From an uncultured Colwellia sp. (GTDB taxonomy: Bacteria; Pseudomonadota; Gammaproteobacteria; Enterobacterales; Alteromonadaceae): a DNA stretch of 64,000 bases. Position 1 is the first letter of the stretch, and each line of letters begins with the position of its first letter. Below the pieces are notes generated by a model that was not told the origin of the DNA, made no database searches, and was given only the letters and a program-made list of their open reading frames with translations. This document shows, piece by piece, positions 7,917 to 17,826 of this stretch. The stretch is from contig CAJXYE010000013.1 of NCBI GenBank assembly GCA_913063325.1, positions 1-64,000 on the forward strand. The letters run 5' to 3'. The position numbers and the translations under genes are program-made.

Positions 7917-10121
7917 ATGGCGGTAAAGTATTGGGTAGGTGATTTTTTTGTCGATTTATCTAGAAATCAAGTCACTCAAAAAGAGCAATCGAAAACTATT
8001 GCTCCTAAAGCTTTAGCGGTTTTAACCTACCTTGCTGAAAATCAGGGCAGAGTGGTTAGTTACGACGAGTTATTTGATAAAGTTTGGCCCGACACGGTTG
8101 TTACGCCTAATACATTACAAAGAAGTATCGCCCAACTAAGAAAAGTACTGGGTGAAGACACTCAATATCAGTCCTATATTAAAACCCATACCAAACAGGG
8201 ATATAGTTTAGAATGCGAGGTTCGGTGGCAGGATAAAATCGATATCGAATTGTCCGTTGAACCAGAATCCTTATTAAAAGCCGATACTGAAAAGTCTGAG
8301 ATAGAGCAAGATAATAGCTCCCCACATCTCCATATTGAAAACACTCACCTTGAAAGCCCTCATACCGAAACATCTCGATCGACTTTAAGTTGGCTCAGTA
8401 TCTTCACCGGCATTATTATTTTGGCGATTATCAGCGCTATATACCTTACACAGCCACAACCTTTTAAACTGTCTGTTGGTGAATTGCGTTCACTGACCGC
8501 TACTGACAATAAAGAGTTTGGTGGGATATATTCGCCTGACGGTGAATACATTGTTTTCCTGCGCTATTCAGAAAGGCTCTGTCTTGAGAGTAATCTTTGG
8601 GCAAAACACACTAAAACTCAGAAAGAGATCCAACTGACAAAAAACATGGCACGCTATGGTACTGCTAGTTTTTCTAAAGATGGCAAGAAACTGGTCTTTA
8701 TTGAAACTGAAAACTGCAGCCAACCCATCACTCAGAAACAGTGTTATAAACTAATGACCTTGGATTTTGAACAAGCACTTAAGACTCCTCAATCTCCAAG
8801 TTTATTAATGAAGTGTAAAAACTCAAGAATAAGTAAACCTACCTGGCTAAATAATAATAAGATCGCTTTATTGCAAAAATCGTCTAATCGTTGGAAGTTA
8901 GTCAACTACTCGATAACGGATAACAAAAGTACTGTTATATATTCGATCGATGATGGCAATTTAATTGACTATGACTATTCGGTCAAAGACGACCTTATCG
9001 CATTGACCAGTATCCATAATGATGGCCAGTACTATATTGAAACACTCAAACCAGACGGCCAAGTATTATCTAGCCATCAGATTGAATATCCGCCTGAAAT
9101 ACCAAATTTAAGATTTATCTACCCAAACTTTACACCAATGAATAAACAACTTATTTTCAGCACGGGTCGACAACTCTTTGGTCTATCTTATCAAGGTAAA
9201 ATCACCAATATTAGTTTACCCCTTGATGCACCAATGGGCTCACCAATATTTCACCCCGACGGTAAACGAATGCTGGTGATTAAGGGAAATTGGGATAGTG
9301 ATGTTGCCACGATTCCCTTATCGAAAATAACGAAGACGCAAGCAAAGCAATTCATAATCACAGAAGATAAAAATTACTCGATAATAGCACGCTCTAATCT
9401 TGCCGAAAACAACGCCCAATATCAGCCAGGTGGTGAGTTAATTGCTTTTAAATCGGATCGTTCGGGCGAGGATCAACTTTGGATAACCGATGGTAATAGT
9501 CCGCAACAACTCACCTATTTTCCGATAGATAGTCGTATTAATGGTCAAGATTGGGCTGCTGATGGTAAGAGTATTTTAGTCAATGTTAATAATATGCTCA
9601 CTCAAGTGACCCTAGATTCAAAACAAGAGTCAAAGCAAGAATTCTTTCCATTCGAGCAGCGTATTGAGCAACTTTTCCACTGGAGTAGTAAAGACAATAC
9701 CGCCTTGATAACTGCGCGTATTAAAGGCTTAATAACCTTTGGAGAGTTCAATCTTAATAACCAAGAGTTCAGGGCTATCACTGATAAAAAAGTAAACTGG
9801 GCGCTCAAAAGTGAAGATGGTCGATTAATTTACACCGATCAGTTGGACCGATTTTGGCAACCAGGTCCCGCGGAAGACCAACTGATTAAATCACTAGAGC
9901 ACCAAGGAAGCGACAAACGTTTCATAACAAAAAATAATGTGATTTATGGCATTAATGAGGAGTTGCAATTGTGGTCTTACAACCTTAACGAGAATACCTT
10001 TGAAATTATCGGTAATACACCTATTAACCTTGATTATTTAACTGATATAAATCAGATTGACATTCTACTTAGTATTCGTATTAGCGCTAAAAAAGAAGTG
10101 GCTGAACTCACCTTAAAGTGA
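7917..10121 (+). CDS. CadC/ToxR-type membrane transcription regulator with periplasmic propeller domain
   Basis: A 734-residue protein. Residues about 1-105 are an OmpR/PhoB-type winged helix (KALAVLTYLAENQGRVVS ... TLQRSIAQLRKVLGED ... IKTHTKQGYSL). One transmembrane helix at about 156-178 (WLSIFTGIIILAIISAIYL) places the remaining ~550 residues in the periplasm. That part has propeller-type repeats such as GIYSPDGEYIVFLR, SFSKDGKKLVFIE, IFHPDGKRMLVI and QPGGELIAFKSDRSGEDQLW, similar in kind to TolB/PD40. This is the membrane one-component design of CadC and ToxR: a periplasmic signal is passed to DNA without phosphorylation. A ribosome binding site (TAAGAGG) precedes the ATG. It is divergent from, and probably regulates, the esterase/serine hydrolase/PD40 operon. 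Confidence 0.85.
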   Translation: MAVKYWVGDFFVDLSRNQVTQKEQSKTIAPKALAVLTYLAENQGRVVSYDELFDKVWPDTVVTPNTLQRSIAQLRKVLGEDTQYQSYIKTHTKQGYSLECEVRWQDKIDIELSVEPESLLKADTEKSEIEQDNSSPHLHIENTHLESPHTETSRSTLSWLSIFTGIIILAIISAIYLTQPQPFKLSVGELRSLTATDNKEFGGIYSPDGEYIVFLRYSERLCLESNLWAKHTKTQKEIQLTKNMARYGTASFSKDGKKLVFIETENCSQPITQKQCYKLMTLDFEQALKTPQSPSLLMKCKNSRISKPTWLNNNKIALLQKSSNRWKLVNYSITDNKSTVIYSIDDGNLIDYDYSVKDDLIALTSIHNDGQYYIETLKPDGQVLSSHQIEYPPEIPNLRFIYPNFTPMNKQLIFSTGRQLFGLSYQGKITNISLPLDAPMGSPIFHPDGKRMLVIKGNWDSDVATIPLSKITKTQAKQFIITEDKNYSIIARSNLAENNAQYQPGGELIAFKSDRSGEDQLWITDGNSPQQLTYFPIDSRINGQDWAADGKSILVNVNNMLTQVTLDSKQESKQEFFPFEQRIEQLFHWSSKDNTALITARIKGLITFGEFNLNNQEFRAITDKKVNWALKSEDGRLIYTDQLDRFWQPGPAEDQLIKSLEHQGSDKRFITKNNVIYGINEELQLWSYNLNENTFEIIGNTPINLDYLTDINQIDILLSIRISAKKEVAELTLK

Positions 10122-10323
10122 CGTTAGGATTAACGAGTTGTTTGCTTGGGTTTTACGCATATAGCTACCTTAATTTAGTAGCTGTTTGTGGGCGTTCTGT
10201 CATCTTCTCATTATTTTTGATGAAAGATCGTGAATTAATATATGCGAATAAGGGTTTTGTCTAGAGGCATTAAGGGAAAATCCTCTGATTATCATTTCTT
10301 TCACATGAGCTGATAAAATATAG

Positions 10324-11079
10324 CTATGCAAATTTTTTGAATGGTTTTAATAATGTCTTCTTAACCGTGCGCCAATGCGTTCTAGGTATTTTAGGGGCCA
10401 TTTTTAATAACTGTTGGTAATCATTATCTGTCAGACTCACCTCTCCGCCATGAGCAAGAATAATCGTATCAGTCTTTAAAGCCATTATTTTATGCAATGA
10501 TGCTCTGTAACGATTAGGGTGGAAAATGGGGAAAGGGGGAATATATTTATTTTTTACTTTTACTATTAAATCAGCGACATAAACTTTATTGCTAGGTAAA
10601 TGCTGTAGCGATAAATCTCTATCGGTATGTCCTTGAGTAGACAAGGCAATCCATTCAGAAAAGCCGGGTAATTCATCGCCATCGTCAAGTTTATAATCAG
10701 TGACTAGTTGGCTTGAATACCACATATTATTGCGTGTTTTTTTCATGCGTTTTGCCACCCACTTAGCTAGCAATATATCGGTAAGGTGCATTAATCGACC
10801 GTCTAACCCTGAGTACCATTGGCCACTAACATTGGCTGCTGCTATTTTACAACCCGTTAATTTTCTTAGCTTATTGGCTGCACCCGCATGATCAGGGTGC
10901 ATATGTGTCACCACAACTAAAGTTAAATCATTGAGTGGACGTTGTAAGGTTTGGGTAATAAAGAGCTTCAACGTGGCAATGTCGGATCGACAGCAGCCAT
11001 CAAGCAATAAAAGCTTATCAGGATACTCAGCGAGTAATATTGTTTGAATATGACCGTTTATGTGGTGCAGTTTCATCAT
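10324..11079 (-). CDS. Metallo-beta-lactamase fold hydrolase
   Basis: A 251-residue cytoplasmic protein of the MBL superfamily. The metal-binding motif H-x-H-x-D-H is at H59-M-H-P-D63-H64 (VVTHMHPDHAGAANKL). Further metal ligands are expected at QGHTDRDLS and at the later ILAHGG. There is no signal peptide. The family covers thioesterases, lactonases and glyoxalase II-like enzymes, and the sequence alone does not separate these. It is a single gene, convergent with the CadC-like regulator and divergent from the HDOD gene at 11469. Confidence 0.75.
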   Translation of the reverse strand: MMKLHHINGHIQTILLAEYPDKLLLLDGCCRSDIATLKLFITQTLQRPLNDLTLVVVTHMHPDHAGAANKLRKLTGCKIAAANVSGQWYSGLDGRLMHLTDILLAKWVAKRMKKTRNNMWYSSQLVTDYKLDDGDELPGFSEWIALSTQGHTDRDLSLQHLPSNKVYVADLIVKVKNKYIPPFPIFHPNRYRASLHKIMALKTDTIILAHGGEVSLTDNDYQQLLKMAPKIPRTHWRTVKKTLLKPFKKFA

Positions 11080-11468
11080 GATAAGGGTGTTAAATAATTT
11101 TTTAATTGTTGTCCTATACAGTAAAAGAAAAATCTAAAGGCTGCACCCTATTTAATCTAAATAGACACTTTTAAGTGTCTTCTTTGTTAAATGAATATTA
11201 CTTAACAAATGGTGTAAGAGAGTGTTAATACTTATGCAAATATTATCTATAAGCGTAATTTTATTTAGCTTATTTAAATCAAAAAGTATTGATAACTTTG
11301 TTCATTATGAGTCTACAGTCGCGATGTTTTAGACTATTATTAATTTATGTACTTGCTGTGTGGGAGGTTTGATCAAAAGCTAGCTTTAAGCAGTGTTTTG
11401 GTATTCCAATGAACTACTGGCGTTAAATAAAAATAAAATCATGACAAAATTATTAGGGTTCAATCTAT
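11080..11468. other. 389-bp divergent intergenic region with a hairpin
   Basis: Very AT-rich. It holds a perfect 8-bp hairpin, AGACACTT-TT-AAGTGTCT, at 11163-11180, which could be a regulatory dyad or a short terminator. Promoters for both flanking genes must lie here, but I cannot choose -35/-10 boxes with confidence. No open frame is supported. Confidence 0.4.
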
Positions 11469-12572
11469 ATGTTTAAAGCCGTACTCGATTGCTTGTTTGC
11501 CACTAACACAAGTAAGGAACAACCTAATTATTTTTATTTTGAAGGAGATGAGGAATTAGAAGAAGAGCTGATTAATAAATCGTTAAATAACATTAAAAAG
11601 GCTAACATATCAAAACCACTACGCTTAATCAGTGCTGAAGAAACTCATCAGCAAGAATTCTATGACTTCTTATTTGGTCAATCACCTGCCACAACACAAC
11701 ATGATGAACTATCTCACTATGTTGCTGCTCAAATTGATACTGTATTGCGAAACCCCGAAACCATTTTTCAGGCAATGCCTGTATTACCAGCATCACTTAG
11801 TAAGGTAATTGAGCAACTGAGTGATAATAACTTTGATACCGAAGAATTATTGGTTCTGATTCAACAAGAGCCATCAATCGCGGCTAAAGTTATTGAGCTG
11901 GCCAATTCGTCTTTTTATAACCACACAAATAAAGAAATAGCGGATCTTAAATCAGCTTTTATGCTACTAGGCAGTAACGGACTTATAGAGGGCGTGATCA
12001 ATGGTTTTGTCAGTAAATTAACACCGCAATCACATATTTATTTTAAGCAGTATGGCAATAAAATCTGGCAACACAGTCTTGCTACTGGTGTTATCGCTAA
12101 AGCATTACTAAATACTTCTACTTACAAAGAGGAGGCAGCACAAGGTTATCTTATTGGTCTTATTTGTAACTTGGGTGATATGATTATGTATCAGTTATTG
12201 ATGGAAGCCTTTTCTTTTGTTCATCCGGATTGTCAGCCGAACTCTTATGCCTTTAAAGAGTTAATGCAGAAAAACTCAAAAAAAATAGCCTATCACATAG
12301 CTAAACACTGGCATTTTCCCCCATCGATTTTAGATGCATTGGCCTTGCAAGTTAAGTTAACTAAACCTTCAATGTTATCAGCTGCCTTTACTAAGAGACC
12401 TATGGCTTGTTTCGTCTTTGAAGCCAATATAATTAGTGAGTTAATAATGATGTTTGAGCATAAAGATAAAACTGAAGAGGAGGTCTATGAGGCGGTAACA
12501 GCATTGCTGCATAGTGAAGAGGCTAAGCAACATATAAAGCTTTATTTTGCTAACGAAGGTGTTACGCCTTAA
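11469..12572 (+). CDS. HDOD domain signalling protein
   Basis: A 367-residue soluble protein. Residues about 100-310 form an HDOD domain: AMPVLPASLSKVIEQLSDN, then LLVLIQQEPSIAAKVIELANS, a KSAFMLLGSNGLIEGV helix, and KIWQHSLATGVIAKALL. HDOD domains resemble HD phosphohydrolases but lack the catalytic HD pair and act in signalling, often linked to cyclic-di-GMP, motility or stress. The first ~95 residues are charged and not recognised. It is a single gene preceded by a long AT-rich interval and followed by a strong terminator at 12594-12628. Confidence 0.75.
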   Translation: MFKAVLDCLFATNTSKEQPNYFYFEGDEELEEELINKSLNNIKKANISKPLRLISAEETHQQEFYDFLFGQSPATTQHDELSHYVAAQIDTVLRNPETIFQAMPVLPASLSKVIEQLSDNNFDTEELLVLIQQEPSIAAKVIELANSSFYNHTNKEIADLKSAFMLLGSNGLIEGVINGFVSKLTPQSHIYFKQYGNKIWQHSLATGVIAKALLNTSTYKEEAAQGYLIGLICNLGDMIMYQLLMEAFSFVHPDCQPNSYAFKELMQKNSKKIAYHIAKHWHFPPSILDALALQVKLTKPSMLSAAFTKRPMACFVFEANIISELIMMFEHKDKTEEEVYEAVTALLHSEEAKQHIKLYFANEGVTP

Positions 12573-12593
12573 CTTAATGAAACTGGTATAAAT

Positions 12594-12628
12594 AAAAGCC
12601 ACTTTTGCTATGAGCATAAGTGGCTTTT
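12594..12628. terminator. Bidirectional rho-independent terminator
   Basis: An 11-bp perfect stem, AAAAGCCACTT / AAGTGGCTTTT, with a 13-base loop between the convergent HDOD gene and RND pump gene. Runs of A on the left and T on the right let it serve both strands. Confidence 0.8.
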
Positions 12629-12658
12629 AACATGAAGTTATCTAACTAAACAGTTTAG

Positions 12659-15600
12659 CTAATTTACTTGCGTTAATGTTGAGCCAGAAAATTGCATCGT
12701 TTCACTGGTGATTTTTTGTCTCTTTTCTGCTAAGAGCAAATAGAAGCTAGGTAAAATAAACAAGGTAAAGATAGTACCAATAAACATACCCGCGACTAAG
12801 ATAATACCAATACTATTACGCGCTTCTGCACCCGCGCCGGTTACTAATACTAGCGGGAAATGCCCTAAAATAGTGGCTGCAGTGGTCATCAAAATGGGAC
12901 GTAAACGTGTGGTTGCCGCTTCAGTTACTGCGGCTAGTTTATTAGCACCTAGCTCTTGTGCATGATTAGCAAATTCCACAATCAAAATACCATTTTTAGC
13001 GATTAACCCTATTAAAGTAATTAAACCTATTTGTGAATAAATATTGATAGTGGTTAATTCAAGGTAAGGTATAAGGAGGGCACCTGACAAGGCTAATGGC
13101 ACACAGCCAAGTAACACCACTAAGGGATCTCTAAAGCTATTAAACTGTATTGCCAGTACTAAAAATACAATTAATAATGAAATACCCAATACCATGATTA
13201 AGGTATTACCTTCTTTGCGTAACTGTCTAGACTCACCAGCATAATCAATGGAATAACCTAAAGGTAATATTTCTTTTGCAGCGTTTTCAAGAGCAGATAA
13301 TGCTGCTTCTTTATTTGAACCTGGCGCAACACCACCGTAGATTCTAAAAGACGATTGCTGCGCAAAAGTACCTAGTGCTCTAGGGACTGTTTTCCATTTT
13401 AAATTGGCAACAGATGAAACAGGTAACAGTTCACCGGTAGGTAATTTTATATCCAATGATAAAATTGCTTCTGTTTTACTACGGACGTCATCATTTATAA
13501 TAGGGATCACTCGGTAAGCTTTACCATTAGAGTCAAAACGATTAACAAAGTTACTCGATAATAAGATACCTAATTGTTCACTTATTTGTCCGACAGTCAT
13601 GCCTAAGTCAGCAATTTTCTCACGATTTAATTGCAATTCTACTTGTGGTAAATCTATTTTTAAATCGGTATCAGCAAAGAGGAATTTGCCACTGCCAAAG
13701 GCTGCGCCAACCAGTTGATCAGCATATTGTTTCATCTCGCTATAAGGAGCAGAGGCTTTAACAATCATTTCTATTTCAAACTGACCTGAACTGGGTAATG
13801 AGGCCGGTAAAATAGGAAACATATTAAGTCCAGGTATTTGCGCTAATTTACCATAAATACGAGGTACTAGAGATTGTGCACTGTAGTCACGGTCATCAGC
13901 ATTTACTAACTCTAAACCACCAAATCCGCCACCACCAAAAATGATTTGCCAAATTTTCTTGCCGCCTTCAATTTCTTGCAAGCTTTCAACAACGGGGTTC
14001 ATTTGCGCAACGTTATAAATCAATGAAGCATCAGGCGGCGATTGAATGACAAACATAACCATGGCTTGATCTTCTACTGGCGCTAATTCTTTCTTAGAGT
14101 AGAGGTAAAAAGGTACTGTGAGCAATGAAACAACCAAGGCAATTAAAAACACTTGCCCTTGCCACTTAAAAATACGGTGTAATAATGCAGCATAGCTTGT
14201 TTGTATTTTGTCAAAAAGATGATTTACTTTAATGGTTAACCAACCCTCTTCACCACCTTTAGGTGAAACATAAGCGCTCATAATAGGTGATAGTGTGATG
14301 GCAACTATGCCTGAAATGATTACGGCAATGGCTAAAGTAAAAGCAAACTCTTTAAACAACACACCAGTTAACCCTGATAAGAATCCGATAGGCGCATATA
14401 CTGCTGCCAATGTTAAGGTCATTGAAATAATAGGTACAAGCAGTTGGCGAGAGCTAATGAGCGCAGCATCAAATTTAGACATGCCTTGGCGCATTAGACG
14501 AGCTACGTTTTCTACCACAACAATGGCATCATCAACGACTAAGCCAACCGATAAAACAATAGCTAATACGGTTAATAAGTTTAACGAAAAGCCCATCATA
14601 GCCATAGCGGCAACCGCGCCTAAAATTGAAATAGGTATGGTAATTAATGGTACTATTGCGCTTCTAAATGAGCCCATTAGCAGAACAACGACCAAGCCAA
14701 CTAAAATCACAGTTTCAATCAGTGTGGTGAAAATTTCTTTTAATGCATCACGCATGTATAAAGTGCCATCATAGGCGTAATCGATTGATATACCATAGGG
14801 TAGGGTTTTATTTAATTCTGCTACTTTTTTATAAACTTTATCGCCAATAGCAATTTCATTGGCACCAGGCAATGGCCAAATAGCGATATAAACAGCATCT
14901 TTATCGTTTAGTCTAGCGGTGACACTGGTATCTTCTGCGGCGAGTTCAATGTTTGCTACATCTTTTAAATAAATGTTAGCGCCATCGATCTGAGTAATGA
15001 CAAGTTGCTGAAAATCTTCAACACTACTGAGCTGGGTATTGGCAACAATATCAATTTTTTGGCGACTATTTTCTACATAGCCCATAGTGGCTATGGTGTT
15101 ATTTTTTGCTAACGCTTGATAAACATCACTCGCACTTAAATTAAATACTTGTAGGGCTTGAGCATTTAACCATACTCGCATTGCCGGTGTTCTTGCACCT
15201 TCAATACCTACGCGTTGCACACCTTCTATCGCATTTAAAATAGGGTTAACTTGGCGATTTAAATAGTCGGTAATACGCGATAAGTCATTACCATTAGCTT
15301 GGACATTTAAATACATAACAGCGAAAGGTCTATCAGCACGGCTTACTGATACGACGGGGTCCTGCGCGCCTTGGGGTAATTCGAAACGAATTTGTCCTAA
15401 CCTTGCATTTAATTCAGCTAATGCCAGTGTTGAATTTTCGTTTAATTTTAGCCAAACCGTTACTTTGGAGCTACCTGAAGTACTTACTGAATCAACGTAT
15501 TCAACCCCTGGCACTGTAGCTGCGGCTCGCTCAATAGGCTCGGTGACGAAACCTTTTACCACATCAGCGGAAGCACCGATATAATACGTCTCAATAACAA

Positions 15601-15751
15601 GTGAGGCACTGTCAATTTTTGGAAATTGTAGTACCGAAATTTTACTTGCAGACCAGATGCCAGCAATACAAATAATAATCGATAAGACAATAGCGACTAC
15701 CGGTCGTTTGACAAAGATATCCATTATGGATGATTTATTTTCTTGCATCAT
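12659..15751 (-). CDS. RND efflux pump, inner-membrane transporter subunit
   Basis: A 1030-residue resistance-nodulation-division transporter. The N-terminus IMDIFVKRPVVAIVLSIIIC is the typical 'F-x-x-R-P-x-x-A' first helix. Large periplasmic loops follow helices 1 and 7. The proton-relay helix 4 reads SVGLVVDDAIVVVENV, with the conserved Asp pair. The length matches AcrB/MexB-type drug exporters (about 1030-1050). The divergent ligand-binding loops do not reveal a substrate. The gene is 6 bases downstream of the adaptor gene at 15758-16867. No TolC-like outer-membrane gene is present, so the pump probably shares a TolC encoded elsewhere. Confidence 0.9.
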   Translation of the reverse strand: MMQENKSSIMDIFVKRPVVAIVLSIIICIAGIWSASKISVLQFPKIDSASLVIETYYIGASADVVKGFVTEPIERAAATVPGVEYVDSVSTSGSSKVTVWLKLNENSTLALAELNARLGQIRFELPQGAQDPVVSVSRADRPFAVMYLNVQANGNDLSRITDYLNRQVNPILNAIEGVQRVGIEGARTPAMRVWLNAQALQVFNLSASDVYQALAKNNTIATMGYVENSRQKIDIVANTQLSSVEDFQQLVITQIDGANIYLKDVANIELAAEDTSVTARLNDKDAVYIAIWPLPGANEIAIGDKVYKKVAELNKTLPYGISIDYAYDGTLYMRDALKEIFTTLIETVILVGLVVVLLMGSFRSAIVPLITIPISILGAVAAMAMMGFSLNLLTVLAIVLSVGLVVDDAIVVVENVARLMRQGMSKFDAALISSRQLLVPIISMTLTLAAVYAPIGFLSGLTGVLFKEFAFTLAIAVIISGIVAITLSPIMSAYVSPKGGEEGWLTIKVNHLFDKIQTSYAALLHRIFKWQGQVFLIALVVSLLTVPFYLYSKKELAPVEDQAMVMFVIQSPPDASLIYNVAQMNPVVESLQEIEGGKKIWQIIFGGGGFGGLELVNADDRDYSAQSLVPRIYGKLAQIPGLNMFPILPASLPSSGQFEIEMIVKASAPYSEMKQYADQLVGAAFGSGKFLFADTDLKIDLPQVELQLNREKIADLGMTVGQISEQLGILLSSNFVNRFDSNGKAYRVIPIINDDVRSKTEAILSLDIKLPTGELLPVSSVANLKWKTVPRALGTFAQQSSFRIYGGVAPGSNKEAALSALENAAKEILPLGYSIDYAGESRQLRKEGNTLIMVLGISLLIVFLVLAIQFNSFRDPLVVLLGCVPLALSGALLIPYLELTTINIYSQIGLITLIGLIAKNGILIVEFANHAQELGANKLAAVTEAATTRLRPILMTTAATILGHFPLVLVTGAGAEARNSIGIILVAGMFIGTIFTLFILPSFYLLLAEKRQKITSETMQFSGSTLTQVN

Positions 15752-15757
15752 AATCCC

Positions 15758-16867
15758 TTATTGTCCGCTAACATCAGCTGCTACCGCTTGAGTCGCTTCT
15801 TCAGCAAGGTATACTTTCATACCGGGGAATAATTTGAATGAACCTTTATTCGCAATGAGTTGACCTGCTGCTACGCCTTTAAGAATCATTACGTGATCAC
15901 CTTGTCGCTCACCTAATTCAACAGGCACTATTTTAGCACGGTAACTACCTTGCGCTTCAGCTTCTAAAACAAAGACATAATTACCTAAAGCATCACGTTT
16001 TATCGCTAAATCGGGCACGCTAGCTACTGTTTTTTCATTAGAAATGGGCACTATTACCGACACCAATGTATTTGGCTTTAACGCTAATGTTGCAGAAGGC
16101 AATTGTGCGCGGTATTTTAAATGACGTGAAACACGAGATAACTGTGGGTCGATAGCGACAATTTTTGCTTCAAATGTTGAATCTTGATTGATAGGACTAA
16201 TTTTTACCGTAGCCGCTAAATCTAACTCTTGATAAAATTGCGGTAAATTAAAATCAATCCAAGTGAAATCATTAACACCGACGAGTTCAAGTACTTGGCT
16301 ATTTTTATCTAAATATTGACCCACTTCTAAAGTATGAATACCTATAGTCGCGGTAAATGGCGCCGTTAATGTCTTTTTGTCGATAGCTGTAGTAATTACT
16401 GTGATGTCAGCCTTGGATATTTGTACTGCAGCGCGGGCCTGATCAACTTTCTCTTCACTAATGCCACGAGTTTTCTGTAGCTCAATATTACGATCTAGGG
16501 TCTGCTGATTTAACATAAGTGTCGCTTTAGCTGCGATCAAGCGAGCATCTTCGTCCCTATGATCTAATTCAAGCAATACTTGGCCTTTATTAACAATGCT
16601 ACCAGAGGCTGCATTTAATCGGGTAATTTCACCAGCCAACTCATTATTGAGCATTAAAAACTTAAATGCTTGCACTTCACCACTGACTTTAATATGTTTT
16701 TGGTAGCTAGTATTACTAACTTTTACCGCGGTTACTGTTGCTGCCATCTCAGGCATCATCGCTGCTTGAGCATTAGCTGCTTCTTGCAACGATGTTTTAT
16801 AGCTATGTAAGCCAAATACTGTACCGGCTAGGATAATGATCACTAAAAGCCATTTGGTTATATTCAT
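15758..16867 (-). CDS. RND efflux pump periplasmic adaptor (membrane fusion protein)
   Basis: A 369-residue HlyD/AcrA-type adaptor with an N-terminal membrane anchor (WLLVIIILAGTVFGL, residues about 6-20). A split biotinyl-lipoyl domain is formed by GEVQAFKFLMLNNELAGEIT and later LTAPFTATIGIHTLEVGQYL, separated by an alpha-helical hairpin (about 100-160). A beta-barrel and membrane-proximal domain follow. It links the RND subunit at 12659-15751 to an outer-membrane channel. The anchor is a transmembrane helix rather than a lipobox. It is first gene of the two-gene pump operon, with a palindrome at 16945-16968 just upstream that is a likely TetR operator. Confidence 0.9.
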   Translation of the reverse strand: MNITKWLLVIIILAGTVFGLHSYKTSLQEAANAQAAMMPEMAATVTAVKVSNTSYQKHIKVSGEVQAFKFLMLNNELAGEITRLNAASGSIVNKGQVLLELDHRDEDARLIAAKATLMLNQQTLDRNIELQKTRGISEEKVDQARAAVQISKADITVITTAIDKKTLTAPFTATIGIHTLEVGQYLDKNSQVLELVGVNDFTWIDFNLPQFYQELDLAATVKISPINQDSTFEAKIVAIDPQLSRVSRHLKYRAQLPSATLALKPNTLVSVIVPISNEKTVASVPDLAIKRDALGNYVFVLEAEAQGSYRAKIVPVELGERQGDHVMILKGVAAGQLIANKGSFKLFPGMKVYLAEEATQAVAADVSGQ

Positions 16868-16944
16868 GATTGTTAATTCTTCCCTTAATTTTGATCACTT
16901 AATGACAAGATGATTAAGTGTTTTGATATGATTTCTTGTACATG

Positions 16945-16968
16945 GATACTGTATGTTATTACAGTATC
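16945..16968. promoter_or_regulatory. 24-bp palindrome, probable TetR-family operator
   Basis: Perfect 9-bp arms, GATACTGTA and TACAGTATC, around TGTTAT, located 78 bases before the adaptor start and just after the TetR gene's stop. There is no T-run on either side, so it is not a terminator. Size and location fit a TetR-family operator controlling the pump. Confidence 0.55.
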
Positions 16969-16987
16969 GTAGTCATGTCTTTTTATA

Positions 16988-17722
16988 CTACCTAAGTCCG
17001 GCATTTAATAAGTGATTGCAAACGTTAACTATATCGTCGCTTGATATTTTTTCTTGCCAATCGTAGCTATTAACTAAGCGTGCCATAGTATTGATGTGCA
17101 AGTCATCAGGAGCTAGTACTAGCGCGCTTTCTTCTGTGTGTTCATTGGAATTGACATCATACTCACTCTGCAAATTTTGGTGTAAACGTACGGTTTGAAA
17201 ATAGCCAACAGATAAGGACCAAGTACCTAAGTTTATTTCTTTAATATCTCGATTACCTGAAGTTAATTCACCTGAGTCTGCCGCAGTTTGTAAAAACTGC
17301 TGGAACATTGTTTGACATCGTTCTCCACAAGAGATCATTTGTGTTAACCAGCGCTCGGAACATCGCTTCATCATAGCTTCGGTATTAACAATATTTTCAA
17401 GTTGATTATCAAAGCTATACATATGCACTTTAGAAAAATCTAACAGGCTAGTGGCAATAATACGCTCAGGTGTTGTTAAGGGCAGAGCGAGCACTTTTTT
17501 GAAAACACCTTGGCGCTGTTGATACATACGCGTGGCTAAGGCAATTAATACGTCTTCTTTACATTGCACAAACTTATAAACGGATCCCATAGAAAGACCT
17601 GCTAATTTGGCAATAGCGGACATAGAAAAATCTAACAAGCTACTTTCTTCTATCGCCTTTATCGCCGCGCATATGATTAATCTTTCTTGTTCTTTTGCAC
17701 TAAATCGTGGAGCTGGAGCCAT
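16988..17722 (-). CDS. TetR/AcrR family transcriptional regulator
   Basis: A 244-residue regulator with an N-terminal TetR helix-turn-helix (FSMSAIAKLAGLSMGSVYKF, about residues 36-55), followed by an alpha-helical ligand domain. The protein is longer than the usual ~200 residues; the extra lies in a Ser/Asn/Glu-rich stretch at about 185-205. It is encoded upstream of, and in the same direction as, the RND operon, separated by 120 bp that include a 24-bp palindrome. This arrangement suggests repression of the pump and perhaps of itself: an imperfect dyad around GAATGTCATTC at 17748-17758 lies just upstream of the start. Confidence 0.8.
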   Translation of the reverse strand: MAPAPRFSAKEQERLIICAAIKAIEESSLLDFSMSAIAKLAGLSMGSVYKFVQCKEDVLIALATRMYQQRQGVFKKVLALPLTTPERIIATSLLDFSKVHMYSFDNQLENIVNTEAMMKRCSERWLTQMISCGERCQTMFQQFLQTAADSGELTSGNRDIKEINLGTWSLSVGYFQTVRLHQNLQSEYDVNSNEHTEESALVLAPDDLHINTMARLVNSYDWQEKISSDDIVNVCNHLLNAGLR

Positions 17723-17826
17723 ATGAAACCTATATGAAATTATATTCGAATGTCATTCAAATGCTATTTTAACTGACTTTTTGTTAATTTCAACTACAAA
17801 ATTATTATTGGATAGTTCTTTAAGTA

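Noticed and set aside
14295-14774. 159-codon plus-strand frame antisense to the RND pump gene
   Set aside because: It is the antisense shadow of a hydrophobic coding region; the RND gene is certain.
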